Positions 44,901 through 53,892 of a stretch of DNA of 64,000 nucleotides are shown piece after piece. Below the pieces are notes generated by a model. The model was not told the origin of the DNA, ran no database searches, and worked only from the letters and a program-made list of their open reading frames with translations. The stretch is taken from assembly GCF_963678635.1 (NCBI RefSeq), contig NC_087063.1:11570368-11634367 (forward strand), in the 5' to 3' direction. The translations under genes and the position numbers were made by a program. The stretch is from Symsagittifera roscoffensis. Taxonomy: Eukaryota > Xenacoelomorpha > Acoela > Convolutidae. Positions within the stretch are counted from its first letter, which is position 1, and every line of letters starts with the position of its first letter.

Positions 44901-46282
44901 AAGGGAATGAATGGCGGATTCTAATGGCAGCCCCCAATCGGGAGTTGGAGCCATCGAACCTGAGGCTTCGCAAGTCAGAATTGGCGGCGGCATGGGCGGA
45001 CATATCTCATGCACTGAGGGGCTTTTATGGACTAGCCGACATCCTGATCGTATTAGACGAGGTGCTCTTGCTAGAGATATCGAACTTTGCCAGGCAACTC
45101 AAGTTCAGCCCAGTCATCGGGGACAATCACCCGGCGATAAGCAAATTAACGGCCAGCTTGTGGTTTCGGAGTATGGATGTGAAGATCACAAACTCCACCA
45201 GCAAGTCTAGAGGTCCCAGTAACGAGAGAAGAAATGTGGCCGAGACGGAAAAGCAATTAGAATCGATGAAATATCGTTTGACTCAAGAGAATGGCTGGTG
45301 GCCATTTTTGACACCAAGGCTGGAGAACGCCACGAACAAGACAAGGGAGGAAGCACCACCCCTCGTGAAACAAGTCTGGAGTTTTCTGGAGAAACAACTG
45401 GAGCTGGCCGAAACAAGAGACATGACGGTGGCTAGATTTGTCTCGGCCGCCAATGAAGTGACGATTGGAGGGTTCTGGAGAGAGCACGCCAAAGGCGAAT
45501 TGAAGACTAGGAGGGATTACGAGATTCTCAAGTTCTTGAGTCCTTGCTGGGAGAAGGAATTATTGGCAGGAATATTCGCTACCACGGCGAATATCTTTGG
45601 AGCCTTCGTGCAGGAGATACTGGGCATGCCCATCAGCCTGCTCTTGGCCCTGTATTTGGTCTACCCCAGATACTTGTTCAACATGGGCCCAGCATACATG
45701 TTTAGTCGAGGAGTGGAGACACTTCGAGTTGATGGGTACCTGGCACTAGTACTCTTGACCCATGGGGAATTGGTGTCGTTTCATCGATTAATGGAATATG
45801 GAGAGCCTCTGTCTATGGGGAGAGTCCACACGAGCATTGAAACCAGCTCCTACAAGTGTGCCGCAGGGTTGAAGACGTTGCTAGTACAATACCTCATGAT
45901 GCAAAATCGGCACATGACGGGTGAAGATGAGAATCCAACTTCGAGAGAAGAATGGAAGAAGACGAACAGAGGGATGCCTCTGCTGACGGACCTATGCCTG
46001 GCAATGAGGTCGGACCCAATGGGGATAATCCGGGGCCTAGAGGAGGTGGTGACCTGCATTTATGGTCCAGCAGTGACGTACGCGTTCCCAGACCCCCTGG
46101 TGACAACGTATCGTCACTCTGTAACGCACTTGAGTCTTATCAGTATACTGGATGGGACGGCGTTAAATTGGTGTCAGCAGGAGGTGCTCAGAGGGCGAAT
46201 GAGCAACACGGTAGGTACTCTTTGGAAAGGTGAAAGATGCCGAGCTAATAGTGTACAACTTCAGGGGGCAAATGCAATGTAG
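41990..46282 (+). CDS. ORF2, SGNH/GDSL hydrolase-domain protein (1430 aa)
   Basis: ATG at 41990. Residues about 143-233 are a highly charged coiled coil. Residues about 405-575 form a canonical SGNH hydrolase: block I VGDSL with Ser417, block III GTND (G464, N466, D467), and block V DGIH with Asp560 and His563. All catalytic residues are present at normal spacing. A second segment, residues about 835-1050, repeats the layout in degenerate form (AGSDF at 840-844, GMND at 891-894, GDNH at 1044-1047; the last spacing is D-x-H rather than D-x-x-H). The remaining C-terminal 380 residues are unrecognised helical protein. SGNH domains hydrolyse esters of lipids, sugars or acylated proteins; esterase domains are known in the first ORF of some LINEs. 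No RT or integrase motif. The last 11 bases overlap an ORF3 ATG. Confidence 0.8.
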   Translation: MADRLWKSVPAALKKPTLDELYRRLRDLDYTQIDERMAVMLNAILQLEDHGECRESATEAVLMIGYTTEGISNQEQTRWLSWNVDGGVRGFDLARNPGLNNNTKYGAGEFPLPTRPTVRSTSQSSSRVPSMSRTQQTTEAYPDLGVLKKELEKTQKERNKANLDRDQAKLDREKVQLERDQAVNERDQALRLLEMQKAEHQQELRVRENAANRDQLRSELDRIEQRQREVDAQKGARPKERVVTSSRPESRMEVDEAPRARARFNLDREAREHMSEGLEVWIPNDATSSLRSLETQPIRPLMDVELPGYTPTSTSSDSQVSGGSSRLKELGERLRQKSRESSARPELPPTWREQPVRSVVISSYKKNTEGRYHRHNRLDWSAEQKARRDCFHDAAWVQYLAPPRVPEGAVHLIVGDSLVRVLTRIRSHWQTGILSFAGAATPQMLATLDMVGMTKVYTVTLMVGTNDVSRGEARKITRLHDKVSCLLEELRIQMDPILLTICTVPYNMMFDQHALEMNEKVRNLNKVIRDIHRKSVLPVRLLDVAERMEKEGFPEDTSNDGIHFDRPRGAEWLNDVFQEHINALEADLLETAQFTLGPPPNPPFLASRALSGRLGPRIDTRDSSRSSQTRLQSATPMESEEVTSSTPPSSAISSVVVAESKREKKSMETARLRYPEKVKELDLESLECRRELAETLGIERVSHEDLNRHHCVDWLKAHEAHFSRAKLMETTDLTGIPTKAIMGPINYRPLKLLGSPGLIAEPPKHRTSIARIRLATPAQLKVVDKLLNPGGTGLPDAAYEGSKLAENPRYGKPCGSTQLAKTLAVYDRADPAAARVVIVAGSDFEGTSPKLFWPETLIYSLPGAELNQMLTLVVAIKSEMPCEPELLLFAGMNDHLHAMGLLEQLKGDEIPTSRKIWEAIQALFAAMNEVQENVVSRFGSKTKAVFTTSPGYANMPPALQFVYAVLILIAEGNEWRILMAAPNRELEPSNLRLRKSELAAAWADISHALRGFYGLADILIVLDEVLLLEISNFARQLKFSPVIGDNHPAISKLTASLWFRSMDVKITNSTSKSRGPSNERRNVAETEKQLESMKYRLTQENGWWPFLTPRLENATNKTREEAPPLVKQVWSFLEKQLELAETRDMTVARFVSAANEVTIGGFWREHAKGELKTRRDYEILKFLSPCWEKELLAGIFATTANIFGAFVQEILGMPISLLLALYLVYPRYLFNMGPAYMFSRGVETLRVDGYLALVLLTHGELVSFHRLMEYGEPLSMGRVHTSIETSSYKCAAGLKTLLVQYLMMQNRHMTGEDENPTSREEWKKTNRGMPLLTDLCLAMRSDPMGIIRGLEEVVTCIYGPAVTYAFPDPLVTTYRHSVTHLSLISILDGTALNWCQQEVLRGRMSNTVGTLWKGERCRANSVQLQGANAM

Positions 46283-49200
46283 AATGGGAGGCAAGCGAGA
46301 GGGTCCCATCGAAATGTATCCCAAATTCTGGAACTTGAACCCATTGACGGCGGACGGACGAGAAATCTTGAGAATTCCTGCCTGGAAGGAGTGCTTCGCA
46401 CTGGTGAAGAGGGAGCTGGAGACCATAATGGAGAAAGAAATCCTCCCAGCCACCATGCCTGAGTTCCCAATAGTCAGGAGGATGACCTTAGGAATGAACA
46501 GTCCCTTGGTAGTTCCCTCCATAATGGCGAGGATGACGACGGAGGAAATGCAGAAGGATTTCACTGATGGCTGGGACCCCCTGTTCATCGGCTACACGGC
46601 GGCGGTCTACTTCCATACCAGCGAGACGAAGGTAAATTCGTGGACGACGCAAGCGAAAAAGAGTAGAGGTTCACAGCCCCCCGGATATGAGGTGCGGAAG
46701 GTCTTGAGAACTCTAGAGAAGGAGGGACTTGAGAACATGCTACCCATATGGGATGATGGCAGGATGATCGTGATGGAGGGGCACGTCGCATTGGTGGACG
46801 ACATGAAATTTGCTACGAGAAGATATAAGGCACCCTACGGCTTGGAACAGGTGGAAATGAGACAGGAGGGAACAGAACTAGATGCAGCAGGTCAACTGCA
46901 TGTAGCACTGACGGAATACAAAAAGCTGGATCCTACGACACCATCACCACTGTCAGTGGACACGCCTGGAGACAAGAGGAGTGGACCCGTCGAGGACCGA
47001 TTTAAGAAAATTCTCGAGAGAAGGAGACATGAGTCAGAAGAAGAGAGTATGGATGAAACTCTCAGTGAAGCCGGTGAAGACATGGAAGTGGGGAATACGC
47101 CTGAACCAGGGCCATCAGGGGAGGAGCTCACCACTCAAGAGCTGTTGAAAGACTTGAGCGAGGAGAATTGGGCAGATACTGCCACACCACCCCTGATTCC
47201 GTCCCCCCGGAAGAATCTGGAATTGCCATTGGCAAGTGAGACCTTCAATATGGGGATGATACTCTTGAGCTCGGAGGAAAGGGAAAAGAACACTTTCGAA
47301 GGGAACAGGGACATATTCCTGGGATCACTGAAGGACGATGCTTGGCAGGAGTTCTTGGAAGAATTCAATCAAGAAGTGGGCAGCGAGACGACGCTGGACA
47401 AATTCAAGGAGGAACTGTGGGACACAGTCGTAAGATTTGGAGAACCGCTTCTGATAGGAACGGGCCTGGATGAGAAGGCGAGAAAAGAGCTACTGAGCAA
47501 GCTGGTAGAGCTGAGGAATTCACGATCGAAGACTAGAGAAGAAAAATGTGAGGACAGCTCTACTCGGAGACAAAAAACTGTAGATAAAATGGTTGATGAT
47601 ATAAAAAGGGATAAGGTTGGGACTAGTAATATGATTAAAAGTACTAATATCCTTAAGGCTCGAGCAGGGGGGAGGCAAGAGTTGGAAGGAGTGGATGGAG
47701 AGGTCGAATCAGTGATGGTAGCCACAACACCCTCAAGTAGAGATGTGAAGACTCGCAAGAGGAAGAGAGAAGTGGAAGGATTGGGTAGTCCTTCAGTGGA
47801 TGCTATTTCGGAAGGAAACTTGAGAGAGACGGCGCCCATGGTTTTGGCTCGATGCAAGACGGCGGCATACAAGAGCAGCTCGGAGCTCAGAAGACCACTT
47901 GAAGTAGAGAGGGAAATAGAGGTTTCCACCAGTTCGACATCGGAGGAAGACTTCAAGCCTCAGAAGATAAACGTGAAGAGAGGTTCAACGAACGGACAGA
48001 CATGGGAAGTAGATGTCGGCAAAGAATGGATCTCGAAGGCACACCAGGCCACGGGCAAGCGAGTGACAAGTGATCCATTGGAGAGGAACAAGACGAGGAA
48101 CACCTCCCGGACGTGGTGGGTGGCCCTTGAAACATTGAAAGAAATGGAGGACTGCTGGAAGAAGTTGGACAGTGGAGTAGCTCGCAAGCGACGCAATTGG
48201 GCCACCCTGCAAAAGGCCGAGGTTAATAGAATAGAAATGGCAAATCATCTGAAGAGGTCCTGGCAGAACTTGTTGAAGGATCATTTTGAAGAAGCAATGA
48301 GGACACCCTCATCAGCACCACCATTAATGGCTAATCCCTTCGTTAGAACTGCAGGACAATTAATGTTCACCTGGAGTCTGGTGGGGATAGAGTTGGAAAC
48401 ACTGACCTCGTATGACAGGCTGAAGTTGGGAAGCAAGAAGCTAGATGTGTATCAGGCACTGATGCAACACGTAGCCAGGGACAACTCAGGCTTGAGCCTG
48501 GCTAGAAGAAAGGATGCCACGTGTTTCTTGAGATGGATAATGTCGATGATGTCTCATAGCACTATCCTGGCATGCCAACAGAGAGCAAGCGTAAGCAAAA
48601 CCATGGAAAAAAGAGTCTCAACGGTCATCTTGAACGTGTATCAGAGCACAGGAATAGAAAAGGAAGAGGGTTCCAGACTATCCCTAGAGAACCATAGGAA
48701 GCTAGACGAGGTACGGAGGTTTTATAATAAGAAGTTCGAAGAAGAACATGATGTTCACCGTAACCTGGCCTCGTCAGAGCAGTACTCGAGGCTCAGCGAG
48801 AAGGGGGAATACCAATATGTGTCTCGAGTGATGGGAATGGCCTACAACCCCTTCTTAGACTCGGAAGCTGGAGGCGCCCACAGGAACCATGAGGTAGCGG
48901 AGCTACTGAAGTTTTGGACAGAAAAAATAATGGAAATAGACGCGGTGGAAAAAGAGGGGCCGAGCCTGGGCCTGATTCTTGAGAAAACACCAGAGGTGGT
49001 GAGCATACCGCGTTCAAACAAGAGAGTTGAAGTGAACATGGGCGATGGAAATGGCTTGTTAACCACGAACTTGGGAGTGGTATGGAAGCTATTAAGACCC
49101 TCCTGGTGTCCACATCCCCACGCGAGTCTGATCGAGGAAACCACCGAGCGAGTGAGGTTAGCACCAACGGAAGATGAAGATCTGGCAAAGTTGAGTGTGC

Positions 49201-50873
49201 TGCATAAGCTAATTTCACCTCAGATGCAAGAGCCAGGCGAAAAGACTAGTAATCCCGGGTCAGCAAAGAAATTGGAGCCGGGTAGCTGTCTGGATTCGAC
49301 GTGTGGAAACGGAGAGCACACCTGCGATGGACGGTCATGCGTTAGAATACTGTCATTTCAAAAAGAAGACCTGGTCACTTGGTTCGAAGACATAACAGAA
49401 AGGGAGAAAAGTGAAGTGCAAATAGTAGCGGAGTGTTACGCGAGAACCACGGTGAATATAGCGACAGCTCTCGGATTCTTCTCGAGAATGTGTAGTCTGC
49501 AGTCACTGGAAAGACTAGAATCTGAACATCATTTAGTGACGGCGTTGAGCGTAGAATCATGGCCCGGGGTGTTGCAGGTGACTCAAAAACACATCCGGAG
49601 CTGGAAGGTTGGTCTCGAGGCGGAAATGGGATTTCCCATGAGCGAAGCTTATGGCTTGCCATTGAACGCGAAATCGCTGATAGGGTCAATGATGGCCAAC
49701 TTGTGCGGAAGTCACTACCCACTGCACATGGTGATGGTGGAAGCATCCAGCCAGAGAGTACTGGTGGACAAGGCCTTCTCAGTGCCCAAGTGCGTGAGGT
49801 TGGCTCGGATATCGCATCACTCGCACAAGTTGTTGAGAAAAATCAGAGGGACAGTACCAAAAGAATTGAGAGATGACTTGAGTGAAATCTGGGGAGAAGA
49901 ACTTTTGAAGTTGGAGAGAGAGAACACAAGCGACCACGAGAGACAAAACGTGATCGGAAAACCTGTGGGAAGTGCTCCAAACCTGGAAGATAACGACACG
50001 ATGCATGAGAAAATGATGGAGCTTGAGCCTCTCTTGGAAGCCTCGGGGGAGCGTAACCTCAGGAGCATTGAAATCACCCATGAAGAATGCCCATGCCACT
50101 GTTTAGCGCAAACGGTGTGGTATCCAGATCACAAGAACCTTTGCCTGGTGTGGGATATGGAAGAAATCCGGTCGATCGGACTACCGGATCACCGACAGAA
50201 GGTGACGATCTTGGTAGTGAGTACGATCTTGGCTCTGAGATGGATAGAAGAGAATATAACGAAGTATCGGGAAGCGGGGACGCCAACGGCAGAGTCAATA
50301 TACGCGATAGACTACAGTAGGAGACTCGAGTTGTTTGAGACTGCGTGCAAGGTATTCGCCATACCAACGGAAGTCAGACATGTCTGGAGCCGTTTGAGGT
50401 ACTTCCCATGGTTTCGGGCGACGCTGACGTCCTGGTTGTACATGACAACGAAAGATCACATGAGAAAACATCAAAAGGAGTATCGACAGTTCCAGGCCGA
50501 GATTGGGCCGGAAGCTTTCAAGAGACCCCTGTTAACCCATCGTAATGCAATCACGACAGGATGGAAGAGAGTGGGTAAAATGTCTAGAGACAATACCAAG
50601 GCGAGGGAATCGATACTAGAGGAGGACCTGGCGAAGAACGTGAGCTTGAGCCTGCACAACTCCTTTTGTTTGAACCGGGAATCTAGGGTGAAGGCACTAC
50701 CCAACCAAGTAAAGAGGTTGCAAGAGCAAAGAGAATGGATGCGATCCTACGAACAGCTGAAGGCTTGGGAGGAGATTGTGATTAGCTCCGATGATGAAGA
50801 GGAACTGTTGAGACAGTTTGCCGTATCTAGTACTTCAGGGTGTAGTACCTCCAAGGCGAAGAGTGCGAGATGA
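46230..50873 (+). CDS. ORF3, large unrecognised protein (about 1547 aa)
   Basis: The frame is open from 46215. The first ATG is at 46272, overlapping the ORF2 stop as ATGCAATGTAG; the codons upstream of it (VKDAELIVYNF) also read like protein, so a +1 frameshift from ORF2 is possible. I do not recognise a family. Visible features: an acidic Ser/Glu-rich linker (about 46980-47170); a basic KRKRE segment near 47755, possibly a nuclear signal; a C-x4-C-x6-C-x4-C cluster at 49288-49344; and a C-terminal IVISSDDEEE at about 50775, which fits a SUMO-interacting motif. A short AT-rich patch lies at 47535-47660. No reverse transcriptase, RNase H, integrase or capsid zinc knuckle is evident. It is intact over 4.6 kb in a recently inserted element, so it is probably functional for the element. 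Confidence 0.75.
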   Translation: MKDAELIVYNFRGQMQCRMGGKREGPIEMYPKFWNLNPLTADGREILRIPAWKECFALVKRELETIMEKEILPATMPEFPIVRRMTLGMNSPLVVPSIMARMTTEEMQKDFTDGWDPLFIGYTAAVYFHTSETKVNSWTTQAKKSRGSQPPGYEVRKVLRTLEKEGLENMLPIWDDGRMIVMEGHVALVDDMKFATRRYKAPYGLEQVEMRQEGTELDAAGQLHVALTEYKKLDPTTPSPLSVDTPGDKRSGPVEDRFKKILERRRHESEEESMDETLSEAGEDMEVGNTPEPGPSGEELTTQELLKDLSEENWADTATPPLIPSPRKNLELPLASETFNMGMILLSSEEREKNTFEGNRDIFLGSLKDDAWQEFLEEFNQEVGSETTLDKFKEELWDTVVRFGEPLLIGTGLDEKARKELLSKLVELRNSRSKTREEKCEDSSTRRQKTVDKMVDDIKRDKVGTSNMIKSTNILKARAGGRQELEGVDGEVESVMVATTPSSRDVKTRKRKREVEGLGSPSVDAISEGNLRETAPMVLARCKTAAYKSSSELRRPLEVEREIEVSTSSTSEEDFKPQKINVKRGSTNGQTWEVDVGKEWISKAHQATGKRVTSDPLERNKTRNTSRTWWVALETLKEMEDCWKKLDSGVARKRRNWATLQKAEVNRIEMANHLKRSWQNLLKDHFEEAMRTPSSAPPLMANPFVRTAGQLMFTWSLVGIELETLTSYDRLKLGSKKLDVYQALMQHVARDNSGLSLARRKDATCFLRWIMSMMSHSTILACQQRASVSKTMEKRVSTVILNVYQSTGIEKEEGSRLSLENHRKLDEVRRFYNKKFEEEHDVHRNLASSEQYSRLSEKGEYQYVSRVMGMAYNPFLDSEAGGAHRNHEVAELLKFWTEKIMEIDAVEKEGPSLGLILEKTPEVVSIPRSNKRVEVNMGDGNGLLTTNLGVVWKLLRPSWCPHPHASLIEETTERVRLAPTEDEDLAKLSVLHKLISPQMQEPGEKTSNPGSAKKLEPGSCLDSTCGNGEHTCDGRSCVRILSFQKEDLVTWFEDITEREKSEVQIVAECYARTTVNIATALGFFSRMCSLQSLERLESEHHLVTALSVESWPGVLQVTQKHIRSWKVGLEAEMGFPMSEAYGLPLNAKSLIGSMMANLCGSHYPLHMVMVEASSQRVLVDKAFSVPKCVRLARISHHSHKLLRKIRGTVPKELRDDLSEIWGEELLKLERENTSDHERQNVIGKPVGSAPNLEDNDTMHEKMMELEPLLEASGERNLRSIEITHEECPCHCLAQTVWYPDHKNLCLVWDMEEIRSIGLPDHRQKVTILVVSTILALRWIEENITKYREAGTPTAESIYAIDYSRRLELFETACKVFAIPTEVRHVWSRLRYFPWFRATLTSWLYMTTKDHMRKHQKEYRQFQAEIGPEAFKRPLLTHRNAITTGWKRVGKMSRDNTKARESILEEDLAKNVSLSLHNSFCLNRESRVKALPNQVKRLQEQREWMRSYEQLKAWEEIVISSDDEEELLRQFAVSSTSGCSTSKAKSAR

Positions 50874-51302
50874 GTGGGTGGCTCGTATGGATCTTGAGTC
50901 TTGAGAGGGGAAAGGGGGCTTGAGCGTGGATCCGGGTGAAACTTGGATTCACGAAAAAGAAGTTTTAACAAAGCAAATATTGTTATTAAAATACTATATT
51001 TATTATATAAATCAAAATGCTGCATGACAATTTCCTGATTGAATAGGACAAAAGAAATTTTAAATGATTGGCTTGGAAAGCAAGAATTCAAGGGTGCAGG
51101 TGTGTGCAGATTTTGATTGCTGTTTGACGATAGTGTGAAAATTTTACATGGCTGTGAATTTTGGGGTGTAGATAAGCTTAAGTCTGCTGCAAACTTCTGT
51201 AAATGACCACTGGCACTGTATCTTGAGTAACACTCGGTTTTCTGGGACTCACTGGCAGAAGACAGCACGCGATGAGGACATCGATCTCGAGTCCGGGGAG
51301 TA
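50874..51302 (+). other. 3' untranslated part of the 14.9-kb element
   Basis: 429 bp between ORF3 and the 3' LTR. A clear polypurine run, GAGAGGGGAAAGGGGG (50903-50918), lies about 385 bp before the LTR, and only a weak purine run directly at the LTR. The remainder is AT-rich. The long frame on the opposite strand is the antisense shadow of ORF3. Confidence 0.55.
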
Positions 51303-52206
51303 TGTGCCAGTCGGTCATATTCGGAAGTTTGACCTTGAGAGAAGCAAAAAACACTTGATTTTGGAGTGAAATTTAGTTTTTCAAAATTTCGAATGGAACC
51401 TGTCATGCACGATTTTCTCGCGATAACTGAAAATCAGAAAAGAGAAGTCAGAACGATCGAGTGACAATCGCGGGAAAGTTGCTAGAAAAATCAGTGGGAA
51501 ATTGCTATTCGCAATTTCAGTAGCAATAATAATCGAGAGTAGAGCTGTCCCATCTGAAACAGAGACGAGCGCATTCCCACGAACTGGATTGTTGTGACTG
51601 GAGTACTATTATTAACTGGACCAGAGTGAACTTTCGGTGGAAAGGTGGACAGCTGGAGTGTCCCAATGGTTCACGAGAACTCACAGTCTAGAGTACAAAC
51701 TTGTTCTTGTTATTAAAACTGACTAACATTAAACTCATTTTAGTTACTTTATTGATTCTTGAGTTGCTCACCGACTTATTTACTTCCTGGTTCTTGAGCG
51801 TGCTACAATGTGAGTACTAATTTAAATTTCTAGAGTGTGTTTTATGATCGTTATGTTGAGGTAAGGCGAGTTTTAGGTTGATCCATCTGAAATGGATCAA
51901 AGTTCCACTGTCTAATAAAAAGTAACTTAACGGATTGTTCCAACCCGGTTTTTAACGGCGTTCATGTATTTTGGGTATCTAGAGACCTGAGTATGGGGAC
52001 GTTATTAATTCTAGAGTAGGGGGATATTTTAGTAGTAGCCTTTAAGCTGTAACGGGTCGTAGTCTCATGTCACAAGCGAACCGAATTGGCTCCGACTGAT
52101 TTGAGGTACAAAAACACAAGAGATAGTGTCCCTGACTCTTGAGCCAATGGTTATAGGGCCTATTTTTCTTAAGCCTCATGTGTGACTGCAGTAGACGAAT
52201 GTTACA
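51303..52206 (+). repeat. 3' LTR (904 bp)
   Basis: Same length and ends as the 5' LTR. Followed by AAATT when the last A of GTTACA is counted with the flank. The base run just before it (GTCCGGGGAGTA) is only a weak polypurine tract. Confidence 0.95.
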
Positions 52207-52440
52207 AATTGGTCAATGACATTGTTGCAAAAACTACTAAGGTGTAGCGTAATTGGTTGCGATGGCCCTTCGTTCAATTTTTGAAAAGAATTACTTTAAT
52301 TTTGGTGCTTACATAGATCAATTTGGCGGTTTTTATTAGGAAAAACGAGGGAAATCTGAAGTCACCAAAAAGTTCACATGCATTTAATTAATGAAGATTT
52401 CCGAGTTTTTTCGACTTTTTCTAACACTATAAAATTGATG

Positions 52441-52559
52441 GGCTCTTACACTAATGAAGCCATGACAAACGTATTTGGTCTTCATACTTAACCTCGTAAA
52501 ACCACTCGTTACACATATTTATTGAAGCTCGTGTGAGGTGGGGGGAAGGAAAAAGAGCC
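52441..52559. mobile_element. MITE family B, internally deleted
   Basis: Keeps GGCTCTTAC at the left and GGAAAAAGAGCC at the right; flanking octamers AATTGATG and AATCGATG match at 7 of 8. Confidence 0.8.
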
Positions 52560-52697
52560 AATCGATGCTTGTGGTGTGGCCGAAAACGGAAAAAGCGCAA
52601 ATGTTTCCTATTTAAGAATGACATGAGGACTGGCGGCTAATTTGAAAGTTCGAAAGGTGGGGGTGGGAACTTTGGAAGGTTGAAAAGTGGGGGTGGG

Positions 52698-52925
52698 GGC
52701 TCTTTTTGACTCCCTCCCCACCTTTCAAAATATCGATATTTATGTTTGTTTTAAGTGTTATTACAGTTAAATGCGTGATGTTACGCTGTAAAGTATGAAG
52801 AACAAATCTGTTCATAATTGTCAATTTGTTCACCACGTCAAATTTCATTGCATTATGACAACGTTAAAAAAAGTTTTCAAAAATGCATTTAAAAGGGGGG
52901 GGGGGAGAGAAACTGGAAAAGAGCC
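52698..52925. mobile_element. MITE family A with 8-bp TSD GGGGTGGG
   Basis: Family A interior in inverted orientation (ATGCGTGATGTTACGCTGTA) and both ends; perfect duplication GGGGTGGG. Confidence 0.85.
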
Positions 52926-53019
52926 GGGGTGGGATATTTGGAAGGTTGAAAGGTGGGGATAGAGTAGAAAAGAGCACAAAACATCACACTGCTAGGTCTA
53001 GTCATACGAAAGAGGGGTC

Positions 53020-53293
53020 AGCTCTTTTTTCTTCCCCCCACCTGCAATTTCTTACTAGTAAAGTTACTGTTCACATTGTCAAATCGTTATGAAAATTGAC
53101 ACGCGAACTGGTTAGGCTGTGCCAAACATATTTGGTCGACTCTTTTCCAGTCCCCCCTTTCAAATTTAGTTTTGAAAAGTCGTTTTAACGCTGTCATAAT
53201 GCAATGAAGTTTTGCGTGGTGAACAAATCAACAAATTTGAATAGATTTGTTCTTCATACTTTACAGCGTAACATCACGCATTTAGCCGTAATA
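53020..53293. mobile_element. Truncated family B and family A MITEs, abutting
   Basis: A family B left half (GCTCTTTTTTCTTCC at 53021 onward) breaks at about 53137, where a family A copy begins (GACTCTTTTCCAGT). The latter breaks after TTTAGCCGTAAT near 53293. Neither shows a second end. Confidence 0.65.
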
Positions 53294-53309
53294 TGAAGAT
53301 TACGATTAT

Positions 53310-53830
53310 ACTGTCATTATAATTGATTATTTTGTAAGAACACAATCCATTAAAATCCATTATAATGAATTAAAATCCATTTAAAATCCATTATAATTGA
53401 TTATAACGGATTATAGTCTTTCATTTTTCGCAAAATCTTCTGCCAAACTTGAAACATTTCTGCGTTATTCACGGCCTACTCACAATCTAAACCTACTCAA
53501 ATTAACCCCCCTCCCTAACTTTGTCGCCATCCGCATTTACCAACCCCAAAGTTACAGTTCACCCCCCGGTTTAATTACCATTGAACGCGGACGGGCGAGG
53601 GGGACTACTCAGGGTGAACAACACCTACTTACCCCCATTCTCCAATTAACCTCTCATCTAAAATTTTTGTTCCACTTTCCCCCATTTGTTTTACCCCGCT
53701 CACGTTCCATTATGGAAACTGGGGTAGGGGGTTGTTTAAAGAGGCGACGAAGTTTATGTAAAATAGAAATTTTAGAGAAAACTCAAATAAATAAAATCTT
53801 ATTTGAAAAGTAACAAATTTAAGAAACGTA
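53310..53830 (+). repeat. Dispersed repeat D, copy 1
   Basis: Direct copy of 58140-58790 with substitutions and indels. Shared phrases include TTATAATTGATTATAACGGA, CACGGCCTACTC, AATTACCATTGAACGCG and AACACCTA. Has an AT-rich palindromic head and a C-rich middle. No coding signal is conserved between the copies. Confidence 0.75.
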
Positions 53831-53892
53831 ATACGTAGCAACTGCACGAAACAGGAAATGAAATGAGATAACTTAAAATTTTTTTGAAATTT

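Larger units (their letters stand above)
37350..52206 (+). mobile_element. Young 14.9-kb LTR element with non-gag-pol ORFs
   Basis: Bounded by two 904-bp direct LTRs with about 3 mismatches, indicating a recent insertion. Order: LTR, leader (38254-39779), minisatellite (39780-40375), ORF1 (macro-like), ORF2 (SGNH hydrolase), ORF3 (unknown), short 3' tail, LTR. Flanks: drawing the ends one base inside TGT...ACA gives a perfect 5-bp duplication AAATT. With the canonical TGT...ACA ends the duplication is unclear. ORFs are intact over 10 kb. I find no zinc knuckle, protease D-S/T-G, YxDD reverse transcriptase or integrase HHCC/DDE motif in any ORF. Replication would therefore need proteins in trans, plausibly from a relative like the element at 1-6428. 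The ORFs are more GC-rich than the surrounding host DNA. Confidence 0.93.

Noticed and set aside
45600-45720. Envelope-like membrane protein in ORF2
   Set aside because: The hydrophobic stretch around ISLLLALYLVYP is too short and contains no signal peptide, furin site or paired transmembrane layout, so env is not supported.
46211-46264. A 54-bp intron (GTAGGT...CTAAT...TTCAG) at the ORF2/ORF3 junction
   Set aside because: Signals look reasonable, but 54 is a multiple of three, so removing it stays in the ORF2 frame and ends at the same stop. It does not explain the frame change.
42002-50545. Numerous minus-strand and +1/+2 frames of 60-195 codons inside ORF1-3
   Set aside because: They are shadows of long GC-rich ORFs, without domains or independent start context.
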